A DNA stretch of 64,000 bases from Oceanimonas sp. GK1 (GTDB lineage Bacteria; Pseudomonadota; Gammaproteobacteria; Enterobacterales; Aeromonadaceae). Position 1 is the stretch's first letter. Every line of letters starts with the position of its first letter. Below the pieces are notes generated by a model. It was not told the DNA's origin. It saw only the letters and a list, made by a program, of their open reading frames with translations, and ran no database searches. Made by a program: the position numbers and the translations under genes. The stretch lies in NCBI RefSeq assembly GCF_000243075.1, contig NC_016745.1, positions 554,501 through 618,500 on the forward strand. Reading direction: 5' to 3'. Below are positions 44,621-53,605 of the stretch, one piece after another.

Positions 44621-46225
44621 TCAGTAGCCGGCGGCGGAGCCATCTGCCCTGGGCTCGGTGCCGGCCAGCAGGGTGCCGTGGGTGGCGTCGCGCAGAATGA
44701 TCTGTCCGCGGCCAAAGGTCAGCGAATCGGCACTGACGGTCACCGCGTGGCCCCGATCCCTGAGGGCCTGAACCAGATGTGGCGAAAAGCCGGCTTCGAC
44801 TTCTATTCGTCGATCCGACGTCCATTTCCATCTCGGCGCGTCCAGTGCGGCCTGGGGATTCAACCCGTCGTCCAGCATGCTGGTGATCAGCTGCACATGC
44901 CCCTGGGGCTGCATGTAACCACCCATCATGCCAAAGGGCCCCACGGCACGCCCCTGGTGCGTGATAAAGCCGGGAATAATGGTGTGGTAGGGGCGCTTGC
45001 CCGGTTGCAGGCAGTTGACGTGGCCGGGGTCGAGGGAAAAGCCGCTGCCCCGGTTCTGTAGGCTGATGCCGGTGCCCGGTACCACTATGCCCGAGCCAAA
45101 GCCGTGAAAGTTGCTCTGAATGAAGGACACCATGTTGCCTTCGTCGTCCGCCGTGGCTAGGTAGACGGTACCTCCCAGGGTAGGATGGCCCGGCGTGGGT
45201 AGTATGGCCCGGTTGCCGATTCGGCGACTGCGGGCTCGAGCGTATGTCGGGGACAATAATTGCTCTGTGGTGACCCGCATGTGGCTGGGCTCGGTCAGGT
45301 GGTGCAGCCCGTCCGCATAAGCCAGCTTGGTTGCTTCTATGCGCTGATGCAGCCGGGTCGACGCATCCTGGGCCGGCTCCAGCTCTTTCAGTATGTTCAG
45401 CGCCATCAGGGCAATCATGCCGGAGCCGTTGGGGGGCAGCTCCCAGATGTCGTACCCCCGGTAATCGACGTGAACGGGATCCACCCATTCCGGCGCAAAG
45501 GCGGCCATATCGGTGCGGCGCAGCAGGCCGTCCTGCTCCAGGGCGTATCGTTCCATGCGCGCGGCCAGCTCTCCCTCATAGAAGTCCCGGGCCTCGCTGT
45601 CCGCAATCGCCTGCAGGGTGCGCGCGTGATCCACGGAGTGCCACTGCGCCCCCACTTGCGGTGGCACGCCCTCGGGGCAAAAAGTGTCGAACCAGGGCCG
45701 AAACAGCCCGTGCCGGTCCACCTGGTAGCGGCCGGCGGCGGTCTGCCATAGCTGCTGCACCGTCGGCGTGACCGCAAATCCGTCCCGGGCGATGTCGATG
45801 GCGGGGGCAAGCAGTTGTGTGAACGGCAGTCGGCCGAAGCGTCGGGACAGCGCGGCCCAGGCTGCGGGGGCGCCGGGCACGGTCACCGGCAGCCATCCGT
45901 GTAAGGGTATCTGTTGATGCCCGCGGGCGCGAATGGCCTCCACGGTCATGGCGTGAGGTGCAGGACCGCTGGCGTTCAGCCCGTGCAGCCGGCCTTGCGT
46001 CCAGACCAGGGCAAAGGCGTCGCCGCCGATGCCGTTGGAGGTGGGCTCGACCACGGTGAGGGTGGCGGCGGTGGCGATGGCCGCATCGATGGCATTGCCA
46101 CCCTGTTTGAGTATGTCCAGCCCGACCTGAGCGGCCAGGGCCTGGGAAGTGGCGACTACGCCCCGGCGGGCACAGGTGACGGTGCGTCGTGAAGTATGGG
46201 GGTAGTGCAGCAGATCGTGATGCAT
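44621..46225 (-). CDS. Gamma-glutamyltransferase family protein
   Basis: 534-residue Ntn-hydrolase that would self-cleave before Thr353 in LGGTVYLATADDEGNMVSFIQSN to give the large and small subunit. N-terminal GVVATSQALAAQVGLDILKQGGNAIDAAIAT and the NGIGGDAF motif are typical, as is the small-subunit GMMGGYMQPQGHVQ glycine-rich loop. No clear signal peptide is seen from the start chosen (MHHDLLHYPH), so it may be cytoplasmic, unlike E. coli GGT; starts further upstream give no signal peptide either. Substrates of this branch include gamma-glutamyl amides and cephalosporin-like acyl amides; the natural one here is unknown. Confidence 0.87.
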   Translation of the reverse strand: MHHDLLHYPHTSRRTVTCARRGVVATSQALAAQVGLDILKQGGNAIDAAIATAATLTVVEPTSNGIGGDAFALVWTQGRLHGLNASGPAPHAMTVEAIRARGHQQIPLHGWLPVTVPGAPAAWAALSRRFGRLPFTQLLAPAIDIARDGFAVTPTVQQLWQTAAGRYQVDRHGLFRPWFDTFCPEGVPPQVGAQWHSVDHARTLQAIADSEARDFYEGELAARMERYALEQDGLLRRTDMAAFAPEWVDPVHVDYRGYDIWELPPNGSGMIALMALNILKELEPAQDASTRLHQRIEATKLAYADGLHHLTEPSHMRVTTEQLLSPTYARARSRRIGNRAILPTPGHPTLGGTVYLATADDEGNMVSFIQSNFHGFGSGIVVPGTGISLQNRGSGFSLDPGHVNCLQPGKRPYHTIIPGFITHQGRAVGPFGMMGGYMQPQGHVQLITSMLDDGLNPQAALDAPRWKWTSDRRIEVEAGFSPHLVQALRDRGHAVTVSADSLTFGRGQIILRDATHGTLLAGTEPRADGSAAGY

Positions 46226-46401
46226 GGGGTGTATTCCCGTGCCGGAAAATACCCCCATGATAGGGGCATTGCAGAATCCTTGACCACAAGGGTCGGCCAG
46301 AACTGGGGCAGAGGTCAGGGTTTTGTATCGCACGAATTCCGCATGGCGCTTGATGAGGTCGCAATTGATGAGGAATGGGTCGGTTATAGGAAGGTAGTTT
46401 T

Positions 46402-46449
46402 GGGTAAATCATGACCACCGGGATACGCGATAAGGTCATTTTTTTACCC
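46402..46449. promoter_or_regulatory. Imperfect inverted repeat in the ggt-iclR divergent region
   Basis: GGGTAAATCATGACC and GGTCATTTTTTTACCC face each other across about 17 bases, 70 bases before the IclR start. It could be the IclR operator controlling itself and the divergent gene, but spacing is longer than usual. Confidence 0.4.
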
Positions 46450-46521
46450 GGATTAGGCGGGACTTAACCAGCAACACACAATACAATGAGCCTTTGTATT
46501 CAAGAACTGCTCAGGTTTTTC

Positions 46522-47340
46522 ATGATCGAGCCAATCAAACAGCAAAAGGCGAAATCCGCCAAACCGGCCGGTGTCTCCCAGGTACAGTCCCTGTCCCGGG
46601 CGCTGCTGCTGCTGGAGCGGCTGGCCGCCTCCGACATGGGCATGTCGCTGACCGACGTCGCCGGCAGCCTGGGGCTGGCGCCGTCTACCGCCCATCGCCT
46701 GCTCAACAGTTTGCGCAGTCATGATTTTGTGGATCTGGACGATACCCAGGGGTTGTGGAGCATTGGCGTCAATGCCTTCTCCATCGGCAACGCCTACCTG
46801 AAAAAGCGCGACTTTATTGCCCAGGCTCGGCCCCACATGAAACGGTTAGTGGCGGAAACCGGCGAAACCTCCAACCTGGCCATTCTGGAGCAGGGCAGCG
46901 TGGTGTACGTGGGCCAGGTGGAATCGCCCCAGACCATGCGCATGGTGGTGTCGCTGGGCAGCCGCTCGCCGGTGCATGCGTCCGGCGTGGGCAAGGCGCT
47001 GTTGTCGGCGCTGCCGCTGAGGGAGTCGCTGGAGCTGGTGCGCAAGGGCGGCATGAAAGCCTATACCGAGCACACCATTATCAACCCCAGCCAGTTCGAG
47101 CAGGAGCTGGTCAAAATCGCCCAGCAGGGGTACTCCCTCGACGACGAAGAGCAGTTTGAAGGCCTGCGCTGTATCGCCGCCAATATCTACAACGAATACG
47201 GCGAGGCGGTGGCCGCCATTTCCATCTCCGGTCCGGCGGTACGAGTAAAGTGGGAGCGCATTCCCCAGCTCAGCGCCCTGGTGATGGACGCCGCAAAGGA
47301 AGTCACCCAGGCCATCGGCGGAAAAACGCCCAGGGCCTGA
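46522..47340 (+). CDS. IclR-family transcriptional regulator
   Basis: 272 residues. N-terminal winged helix (SLSRALLLLERLAASDMGMSLTDVAGSLGLAPSTAHRLLNSL) and an IclR effector domain with MVVSLGSRSPVHASGVGKALLSALP and GYSLDDEEQFEGLRCIAANIYNEYG. Length and sequence style are close to AllR (271 in E. coli), which senses glyoxylate and controls gcl; the gcl operon lies 8 kb away, so a link is plausible but not shown. ATG 46522 has CAGG upstream; the ATG at 46486 lacks any ribosome-binding site. Confidence 0.9.
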   Translation: MIEPIKQQKAKSAKPAGVSQVQSLSRALLLLERLAASDMGMSLTDVAGSLGLAPSTAHRLLNSLRSHDFVDLDDTQGLWSIGVNAFSIGNAYLKKRDFIAQARPHMKRLVAETGETSNLAILEQGSVVYVGQVESPQTMRMVVSLGSRSPVHASGVGKALLSALPLRESLELVRKGGMKAYTEHTIINPSQFEQELVKIAQQGYSLDDEEQFEGLRCIAANIYNEYGEAVAAISISGPAVRVKWERIPQLSALVMDAAKEVTQAIGGKTPRA

Positions 47341-47377
47341 CCTAGAGTCAAAAACTGCCTGAATGCCAATCGGCAAT

Positions 47378-47495
47378 GCGAAGCAGTAGCAAGGTTGCAC
47401 TCCGCCGACACGCTTCAAGCCCATCCGTGGGGCGCTCGGCACATGCCTTCCTTGGCATGTGACGGTCGGCTACGGCAATCCCCGCTGCTGCTTCG
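47378..47495 (+). repeat. Dispersed structured repeat, copy C (long form)
   Basis: Same family as copies A and B. Outer arms GCGAAGCAGTAGC and GCTGCTGCTTCG pair with a G-T wobble where copy A has GTGACAG/CTGTCAC, a compensatory difference. The internal hairpin CACATGCC-TTCCTT-GGCATGTG and the words CTCCGCCGACACGCT and GGTCGGCTACGGCAATCC match copy B. Confidence 0.87.
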
Positions 47496-47571
47496 TGATG
47501 TTGTGGCATTGTCTGTGAATACCGACAGTTGGCTCTGTACTTGGCACAGGAGGGCAAAGGGTGTCCGCTTC

Positions 47572-47670
47572 GCCGTGCCCTCTGCGCCAGGGAAGGCGCT
47601 GTGGAGCCCCCATGGAGGGGTTCACGGCGAGCCTTCGAGCTGTGCGCTTTGACCGACGAAAGGGCACGGC
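47572..47670 (-). repeat. Related structured repeat, copy D (diverged)
   Basis: Outer arms GCCGTGCCC (47572-47580) and GGGCACGGC (47662-47670) pair perfectly. The inner segment GCGCCAGGGAAGGCGC corresponds to the CATGCC/GGCATG hairpin of copies B and C with other stem bases, and CCCCCATGGAGGGG matches the second inner hairpin of copy B. It lies in inverted orientation to copy C, 76 bases away. Confidence 0.65.
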
Positions 47671-47694
47671 CATGCATACGGTAAAATCGCCAAC

Positions 47695-47724
47695 AAAAAA
47701 GGCCAGTCTGTCGACTGGCCTTTT
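47695..47724 (-). terminator. Terminator of the polyamine genes
   Basis: GGCCAGTC, loop TGTC, GACTGGCC with T-runs on both sides (six on the minus strand), 18 bases from the stop codon of the dehydrogenase gene. Confidence 0.92.
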
Positions 47725-47742
47725 GCATGCGCTAACTTAAGC

Positions 47743-48981
47743 TCAGAAGCTCAGCGGGCGGTCGCCCTGCTCGTCCTTGATGCGGGTCGGCAGACCCATT
47801 TCGTTGAGCAGGTTGATGAAGGGCTTGGGATCCAGCTCTTCCACGTTGGCCATGTGCTTCACGTCCCACTCGCCGCTGGCGATCAGCAGGGCGGCGGCCA
47901 CCGGCGGCACACCGGCGGTGTAGGAAATGCCCTGGCTGCCCACTTCGGCATAGGCGTCGGCGTGGTCGGCCACGTTGTAGATGAACACTTCCTTGTCCTT
48001 GCCGTCCTTCTTGCCCTTCACCTGGTCACCGATGCAGGTCTTGCCGGTGTAGTCGGGGGCCAGGGAGGAGGGGTCGGGCAGCACGGCCTTGACCACCTTG
48101 AGCGGCACCACTTCCAGGCCTTCGGCGGTTTTTACCGGCTGCTCGGACAGCAGGCCCAGGTTCTTCAGCACGGTAAACACATTGATGTAGTGTTCGCCAA
48201 AGCCCATCCAGAAACGCACGTTGGGCACGCCCAGGTTCTGGGACAGGGAGTGCACCTCGTCGTGGCCAGTCATGTAGCTGGTCTGGCTGCCCACCACCGG
48301 CAGATCGTCGGTGCGCTTGTGCTCGAACATTTGGTTCTGCACCCACTCGTTGTTCTGCCAGGACCAGACCCGGCCGGTGAACTCGCGGAAGTTGATTTCC
48401 GGATCGAAGTTGGTGGCGAAGTAACGGCCGTGGCTGCCGGCGTTGATGTCGATGATGTCGATGGAGTCGACGCTGTCGAAGTACTCGTTCACCGCCACGG
48501 CGGCGTAGGCGTTGACCACGCCCGGGTCGAAACCGACGCCCAGAATGGCGGTAATGCCCTTCTCTTCACAGATGGCCTTGCGCTTCCACTCGTAGTTGGC
48601 ATACCAGGGCGGATTTTCACAGATTTTGGCCGGATCTTCGTGAATGGCGGTGTCGAGGTAGGCGGCGCCGGTCTCGATACAGGCCTGCAGCACCGACATA
48701 TTGATGAAAGCCGATCCGACATTGATCACCAGTTGCGACTGTGTTTTGTCAATCAATGCCTTGGTGGCGTCGATATCGAGCGCATCCAGGGCATGGGCTT
48801 GCAATTCACCGGCAACCTTCAGGCTGCCCTTTTCCCGCACGCTGTCGACGATTTGCTGACATTTCTCGACAGTACGCGAGGCGATGTGAATGTTACCCAG
48901 TACATCGTTATGTTGCGCACATTTGTGGGCAACGACCTGGGCAACACCACCGGCACCAATAATCAGAACGTTCTTCTTCAT
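47743..48981 (-). CDS. Carboxynorspermidine/carboxyspermidine dehydrogenase
   Basis: 412-residue NADPH-dependent enzyme of the saccharopine dehydrogenase family (LYS1-like). The N-terminal Rossmann motif is VLIIGAGGVAQVVAHKCAQ; LVINVGSAFINMSVLQACIETGAAYLDTA, GVGFDPGVVNAYAA and the DAYAEVGSQGISYTAGVPP segment are typical of the polyamine branch. It condenses aspartate semialdehyde with putrescine or diaminopropane to carboxy(nor)spermidine, the substrate of the decarboxylase encoded 51 bases upstream. The NspC partner makes lysine synthesis unlikely. Confidence 0.93.
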   Translation of the reverse strand: MKKNVLIIGAGGVAQVVAHKCAQHNDVLGNIHIASRTVEKCQQIVDSVREKGSLKVAGELQAHALDALDIDATKALIDKTQSQLVINVGSAFINMSVLQACIETGAAYLDTAIHEDPAKICENPPWYANYEWKRKAICEEKGITAILGVGFDPGVVNAYAAVAVNEYFDSVDSIDIIDINAGSHGRYFATNFDPEINFREFTGRVWSWQNNEWVQNQMFEHKRTDDLPVVGSQTSYMTGHDEVHSLSQNLGVPNVRFWMGFGEHYINVFTVLKNLGLLSEQPVKTAEGLEVVPLKVVKAVLPDPSSLAPDYTGKTCIGDQVKGKKDGKDKEVFIYNVADHADAYAEVGSQGISYTAGVPPVAAALLIASGEWDVKHMANVEELDPKPFINLLNEMGLPTRIKDEQGDRPLSF

Positions 48982-49032
48982 CTTTTTCCTCTAGAGCCTC
49001 CTTGAAAGGCTGCGTTGTGGTTACTCCATGCC

Positions 49033-50145
49033 TCAGGAGAGGCTGTTTACAAAGTCGTCAAAGGTAAATTCCCTGACCAGATTTACGCTGCCGTCGAGCT
49101 CGCGCACGGCAATGGCCGGCATTTGCACGCCGTTGAACCAGTTTTTCTTCACCATGGTGTAGCCGGCGGCATCGATAAAGGATAGCCGATCCCCTACTCG
49201 CAGCGGCTGCTCGAAGCTGAACTCGCCGAAGATGTCGCCGGCCAGGCAGGACTTGCCGCACACCATGTACTGATGCTCGCCGTCGTTCGGCGCCATCTTG
49301 GCGGTTTCCCGGTAGATCAGCAAATCGAGCATGTGGGCCTCGATGGAGCTGTCGACAATGGCCAGCTGCTTGCCGTTGAACAGGGTGTCGAGCACGGTCA
49401 CTTCCAGGGAGGTGCTCATGGTGATGGAGGCTTCGCCGGGCTCCAGGTAGACCTGTACGCCAAAGCGCTCGGAGAAGGCTTTGAGCCGGGCGCAGAAGCG
49501 GTCCACCGGGTAGCCGTCGCCGGTAAAGTGAATGCCGCCGCCCAGGCTGACCCAGGTGATCTGCGGCTGGTCCAGCAGAGCGCCGAACTTGTGTTCGATT
49601 TCGCCCAGCATGCGGTCAAACAGCTCGAAGTCGCTGTTTTCGCAATTGTTGTGAATCATGAAGCCGGAGATCTTGTCCATCACCCGCAGCACTTTGTCCG
49701 CATCCCATTCGCCCAGACGGCTGAAGGGGCGAGACGGATCGGCAATGATGAACTCGGAGCTGGACACGCCCGGGTTCAGGCGCAGGCCGCGTACATGGCG
49801 GGCGGAGTCGGCCTCAAAACGCTCGAGCTGGCCGATGGTGTTGAAGATGATTTTGTCGGAGTGGGCCAGCACTTCTTCAATTTCGTCGTCGGCATAGGCC
49901 ACGCTGTAGGCATGGGTTTCGCCGCCGAACTTCTGCTTGCCGAGCTTCACTTCGTTGAGCGAGGAAGAGGTGGTGCCGTCCATATACTGGCTCATCAGGT
50001 CGAATACCGACCAGGTGGCAAAGCATTTCAGGGCCAGCAGCGCCTTGGCGCCGGAGTGCTCGCGCACATAGGCGATTTTCTCCATGTTGCGCAGCAGCTT
50101 GGTCTTGTCGATAAGATAGTAAGGCGTCTTGATCACTCGGGTCAT
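49033..50145 (-). CDS. nspC: Carboxynorspermidine decarboxylase
   Basis: 370-residue PLP enzyme of the alanine racemase-fold decarboxylase family that makes spermidine or norspermidine from the carboxy precursor. The PLP lysine is in ALLALKCFATWSVF, near residue 40; SLGGGIHFTGDGYP is the glycine-rich phosphate-binding segment and CGKSCLAGDIFGEF carries the conserved active-site Cys and Asp. The frame is open 56 codons upstream, but the known proteins begin at this point; GGAGG sits unusually near the ATG. The diaminobutyrate aminotransferase/decarboxylase found next to this pair in Vibrio is absent here. Confidence 0.94.
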   Translation of the reverse strand: MTRVIKTPYYLIDKTKLLRNMEKIAYVREHSGAKALLALKCFATWSVFDLMSQYMDGTTSSSLNEVKLGKQKFGGETHAYSVAYADDEIEEVLAHSDKIIFNTIGQLERFEADSARHVRGLRLNPGVSSSEFIIADPSRPFSRLGEWDADKVLRVMDKISGFMIHNNCENSDFELFDRMLGEIEHKFGALLDQPQITWVSLGGGIHFTGDGYPVDRFCARLKAFSERFGVQVYLEPGEASITMSTSLEVTVLDTLFNGKQLAIVDSSIEAHMLDLLIYRETAKMAPNDGEHQYMVCGKSCLAGDIFGEFSFEQPLRVGDRLSFIDAAGYTMVKKNWFNGVQMPAIAVRELDGSVNLVREFTFDDFVNSLS

Positions 50146-50256
50146 ACCTCCAGGCTGTGAACACCACCCGCGTCCGGGAATTTTAAAGCGCGTGATTATA
50201 GAGGAAAGGTGGTCATGCTTCGAGCAAAAAGTGCGGAAGCGGGGCTGCCGGCCAGG

Positions 50257-50286
50257 CAAAAAAAGACCGGCACGCCGGCCGGTCTC
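50257..50286 (-). terminator. Terminator of the glyoxylate operon
   Basis: GACCGGC, 6-base loop, GCCGGTC; the minus strand reads into TTTTTTTGCC. It separates the glycerate kinase gene from nspC. Confidence 0.85.
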
Positions 50287-50349
50287 GCTGAGAAAAGAGA
50301 GGGAGCCGCTCAAGGCGGCTCAAAATATTGTTGTTGTTCGAATTCGGTT

Positions 50350-51618
50350 TTACTTCGGCAGCACCAGAATGGCGCGGAAGTCATTCACGTTGGTGCGGGT
50401 CGGGCCGGTTTCCACCAGGGCATTCAGCTGGGAGAAGAAACCGTAGCTGTCGTTGTTGGCCAGGTAATCTTCGGCCTTGAGGCCGGCCGCTTCCGCCTGG
50501 GCGAACAGCTCGGGGGTGATCATGGCGCCGGCGTTGTCTTCCACGCCGTCAATGCCGTCGGTGTCGGCGGCCAGGGCATAGACGCCGGCCTGTCCCTTGA
50601 GCTCGTTAAACAGGCTCAGCATGAACTCGCTGTTGCGGCCGCCGCGGCCGTTGCCCTTGATGGTGACCGTGGTTTCACCGCCGGACAGGATCACGCAGGG
50701 GGCCTGCACGGGCTGGCCGCACTTGAGGATCTGCTTGGCGATGGCGGCGTGTACCTTGGCCACTTCCCGGGACTCACCCTCAATGCAGTCACCCAGTACC
50801 AGCGGCGCCAGACCCTTGGAGCGGGCCAGGTGCGCGGCGGCGTCCAGCGCATCCTGGGGGGTGGCGATCATGTGGAACTCGGCCTTGCTCAGGCGCTCGT
50901 CACCGGGCTTGACGGTTTCGGACTCGGGGCTTTCCAGCCAGGCGCGCACGTGGGCGCCTACTTCGATGCCGTAGCTGTCGAGAATGGCCAGGGCCTGGGC
51001 GGAGGTGGTCGGATCCGCCACGGTGGGGCCGGAGGCAATCACGGTGGCCTCATCGCCGGGCACGTCGGAGATGCCCAGCGCAATCAGCCGGGCCGGGTAG
51101 GCGGCGGCAGCCAGACGGCCACCCTTGATGCCGGACAGGTGCTTGCGCACGCAGTTCATTTCATCAATGGCGGCGCCGGACTTGAGCAGGGCCTTGTTGA
51201 TGGCCTGCTTGTCGGACAGGGTCAGGCCCGGGGCCGGCAGGCTCAGCAGCGAGGAGCCGCCGCCGGACAGCAGGCAGATCACCAGGTCGTCTTCGCCCAG
51301 GCCTTGCACCAGCTCCAGAATGCGGCGGCCCACGCGCTCACCGGCATCATCCGGCACTGGGTGAGCGGCTTCGATCACTTCAATGCGCTCGCAGGGGGCA
51401 CCGTGGTCGTAGCGGGTGACCACCACGCCGGACAGTTCCCCTTCCCAGATGGCATCCAGCTCGGCGGCCATGGAGGCGGCAGCCTTGCCGGCACCAATAA
51501 CAACGGCTTTTTGACGAGTATCCTTGGGCAGGTATTCGGCCAGGTTACCCTTGGGCAGGGCGGCGGCCACGGCGCTGTCAAATAACTGCTGTAACAACTC
51601 CTTGGGTTGGATATCCAT
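50350..51618 (-). CDS. Glycerate 2-kinase, MOFRL family
   Basis: 422 residues. The N-terminal DUF4147 domain has VVIGAGKAAASMA and LLSGGGSSLLSLPAPGLTL, and the C-terminal MOFRL domain has SGGETTVTIKGNGRGGRNSEFMLS and ADTDGIDG. It phosphorylates D-glycerate to 2-phosphoglycerate and is the TtuD/GckA type, unrelated to E. coli GlxK/GarK. It is the last gene of the minus-strand gcl-hyi-glxR series and directs carbon from glyoxylate to glycolysis. Ribosome-binding site AGGAG before the ATG. Confidence 0.93.
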   Translation of the reverse strand: MDIQPKELLQQLFDSAVAAALPKGNLAEYLPKDTRQKAVVIGAGKAAASMAAELDAIWEGELSGVVVTRYDHGAPCERIEVIEAAHPVPDDAGERVGRRILELVQGLGEDDLVICLLSGGGSSLLSLPAPGLTLSDKQAINKALLKSGAAIDEMNCVRKHLSGIKGGRLAAAAYPARLIALGISDVPGDEATVIASGPTVADPTTSAQALAILDSYGIEVGAHVRAWLESPESETVKPGDERLSKAEFHMIATPQDALDAAAHLARSKGLAPLVLGDCIEGESREVAKVHAAIAKQILKCGQPVQAPCVILSGGETTVTIKGNGRGGRNSEFMLSLFNELKGQAGVYALAADTDGIDGVEDNAGAMITPELFAQAEAAGLKAEDYLANNDSYGFFSQLNALVETGPTRTNVNDFRAILVLPK

Positions 51619-51759
51619 TGCAAATACTCCTGAAAAAACGGCTGTCTGGGTGCTGTTGTGGATTCAATAACAGGGTGGGGCAGGCATGCGGTGGCCAGTG
51701 TCTAACACAAAGCCCCCTGAGTGAAAGTCAGCTTGTCACCGACGTCTGCCCCGAGGTGT

Positions 51760-51797
51760 ACCGAACAGCGGCTGAAGCCTCAACACCGCTATTCGGT
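51760..51797. terminator. Hairpin between glxR and glycerate kinase genes
   Basis: ACCGAACAGCGG and CCGCTATTCGGT form a 12-bp stem with one mismatch, 8 bases behind the glxR stop. No T-run follows, so it may be a partial terminator or mRNA-processing element. Confidence 0.5.
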
Positions 51798-51804
51798 TCA
51801 GGAC

Positions 51805-52692
51805 TTACTCGCCCCGAATGTTGTGGTTGGCCAGGTGCTCCAGCGCCTTGACCAGGCCGGAGTGATCCCAGCCGGCACCGCCGAGGGCGTTGCAGGTGTT
51901 GAACAGCTCCTGGGCGCTGGCGGTGTTGGGCAGGGAGACGCCCAGCTCACGGGCACCGCTCAGGGCCAGGTTCAGGTCTTTCTGATGCAGGGCAATACGG
52001 AAGCCCGGATCGAAGGTGCCTTTCACCATGCGCTCGCCGTGTACTTCCAGGATCTTGGAAGAGGCGAAACCACCCATCAGGGCCTCACGGACCTTGGCCG
52101 GATCGGCACCCGCCTTGGAGGCAAATACCAGGGCTTCGGCCACGGCTTCAATGTTCAGGGCCACGATGATCTGGTTGGCTACCTTGGTGGTCTGGCCGTC
52201 GCCGTTACCGCCTACCAGGGTGATGTTCTTGCCCATGATTTCGAACAGCGGCTTGATCTTGTCGAACACCGCCTGGTCGCCGCCCACCATGATGGTCAGG
52301 GTGGCGTTGATGGCGCCCACTTCACCGCCGGATACCGGGGCATCCAGGAAGTCGGCACCGGTTTCTTTCACGCGCTTGGCGATTTCCTTGGTGGCGATGG
52401 GAGAGATGGAAGACATGTCCACCACTACCTTGCCGGCAGACAGGCCTTCGGCCACACCGTTGGCGGAAAACAGCACGTCTTCAACCTGGGGAGTATCGGG
52501 CACCATGGTGATGATCACTTCGGCGGCTTCGGCCACGGCCTTGGGAGTGGCCAGGGCGATGCCGTTGTCACCCAGCAGGTCGGCCGGCGCCTTGTTGAAG
52601 TGCTCGGAGAAATACAGGGTGTGACCGGCTTTCTGCAGGTTCTGAGCCATGGGCTTGCCCATGATACCGGTGCCAATGAAACCAATTTTCAT
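51805..52692 (-). CDS. glxR: 2-hydroxy-3-oxopropionate (tartronate semialdehyde) reductase
   Basis: 295-residue NADH-dependent reductase of the beta-hydroxyacid dehydrogenase family; gives D-glycerate from tartronate semialdehyde. Rossmann motif MKIGFIGTGIMGKPMAQNL at the start; substrate-binding FLDAPVSGGEVGA; the catalytic Lys in GDGQTTKVANQIIVA (about residue 170). An ATG three codons upstream is too close to the AGGA site, so MKIGFIG is the better start (E. coli GarR 294). Confidence 0.95.
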   Translation of the reverse strand: MKIGFIGTGIMGKPMAQNLQKAGHTLYFSEHFNKAPADLLGDNGIALATPKAVAEAAEVIITMVPDTPQVEDVLFSANGVAEGLSAGKVVVDMSSISPIATKEIAKRVKETGADFLDAPVSGGEVGAINATLTIMVGGDQAVFDKIKPLFEIMGKNITLVGGNGDGQTTKVANQIIVALNIEAVAEALVFASKAGADPAKVREALMGGFASSKILEVHGERMVKGTFDPGFRIALHQKDLNLALSGARELGVSLPNTASAQELFNTCNALGGAGWDHSGLVKALEHLANHNIRGE

Positions 52693-52714
52693 GTTCGTCA
52701 TCCTTTTGTCTGAA

Positions 52715-52734
52715 GACGCCGGCGGGCCGGCGTC
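52715..52734. other. Intercistronic hairpin hyi-glxR
   Basis: GACGCCGGC, GG, GCCGGCGTC: nine-base perfect arms between the hyi stop and the glxR start. No T-run; probably an mRNA stability or attenuation element. Confidence 0.6.
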
Positions 52735-52761
52735 GTGGAAAACCGCGTTAAGAGAAAAACC

Positions 52762-53544
52762 TTAAACCACACCGTGAGTCTTCAGCCAGCCCAGGCCGGC
52801 TTCGGTGGTGGTGGCCGGCTTGTACTCGGCACCGATCCAGCCGTCGTAGCCAATCTTGTCCAGGAAGGCGAAGATGTTGTGGTAGTTCAGCTCGCCGGTG
52901 CCCGGCTCGTGACGACCCGGGTTGTCGGCCAGCTGAATGTGGTTGATGATGCTCAGGTTCTTCTCGATGGTCGGGATGATGTCCCCTTCCATGATCTGCA
53001 TGTGGTAGATGTCATACTGGAACGCCAGGTTGTCGGAACCCACTTTCTCGATGATATCCAGCGCCTGCTTGGTGTTGTTCAGGAAGAAGCCGGGAATGTC
53101 ACGGGTGTTGATGGCTTCGGCGATCAGCTTGATGCCGGCGGCCTTCAGTTTCTCGGCGGCGTACTTCAGGTTGGCCACGAAGGTCGCTTCCGCTTCTTCG
53201 TAAGCCACACCGGCAGGCTGAATACCGGCCAGGCAGTTCACCTGGGTATTGCCCAGTACCTTGGCGTATTCGATGGCCTTGTCGACGCCGGCCTTGAATT
53301 CTTCCACCCGGTCCGGGTGACAGGCGATACCGCGCTCGCCACCGTTCCAGTCACCGGCGGGCAGGTTGAACAGCACCTGGGTCAGGCCGTTGGCATCCAG
53401 TTTTGCCTTGATCTCGTCAGCGGCGAAATCATAGGGAAACAGGTATTCAACACCCTTGAAACCGGCCTTGGCGGCGGCGTCGAAACGATCCAGGAAGTCG
53501 ACTTCGGTAAACAGCATCGACAGGTTGGCAGCTAATTTCGGCAT
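52762..53544 (-). CDS. hyi: Hydroxypyruvate isomerase
   Basis: 260-residue TIM-barrel enzyme interconverting hydroxypyruvate and tartronate semialdehyde. Family signatures: MPKLAANLSMLFTEVDFLDRF at the N-terminus, LFNLPAGDWNGGERGIACHPDR, the metal-binding Glu in LIAEAINTRDIPGFF and QYDIYHMQIMEGD with Asp/His. It is between gcl and glxR, as in E. coli (258 residues). Confidence 0.96.
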   Translation of the reverse strand: MPKLAANLSMLFTEVDFLDRFDAAAKAGFKGVEYLFPYDFAADEIKAKLDANGLTQVLFNLPAGDWNGGERGIACHPDRVEEFKAGVDKAIEYAKVLGNTQVNCLAGIQPAGVAYEEAEATFVANLKYAAEKLKAAGIKLIAEAINTRDIPGFFLNNTKQALDIIEKVGSDNLAFQYDIYHMQIMEGDIIPTIEKNLSIINHIQLADNPGRHEPGTGELNYHNIFAFLDKIGYDGWIGAEYKPATTTEAGLGWLKTHGVV

Positions 53545-53579
53545 TGCGATGTCCTTTGTTCAGTTGGGGGCAACATCAG

Positions 53580-53601
53580 GATGGGGCCCGTAAGCCCCAT
53601 C
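53580..53601. other. Intercistronic hairpin gcl-hyi
   Basis: GATGGGGC, CCGTAA, GCCCCATC in the 61-base gap between gcl and hyi. Like the next gap, it holds a stable stem without a T-run. Confidence 0.6.
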
Positions 53602-53605
53602 ACTG

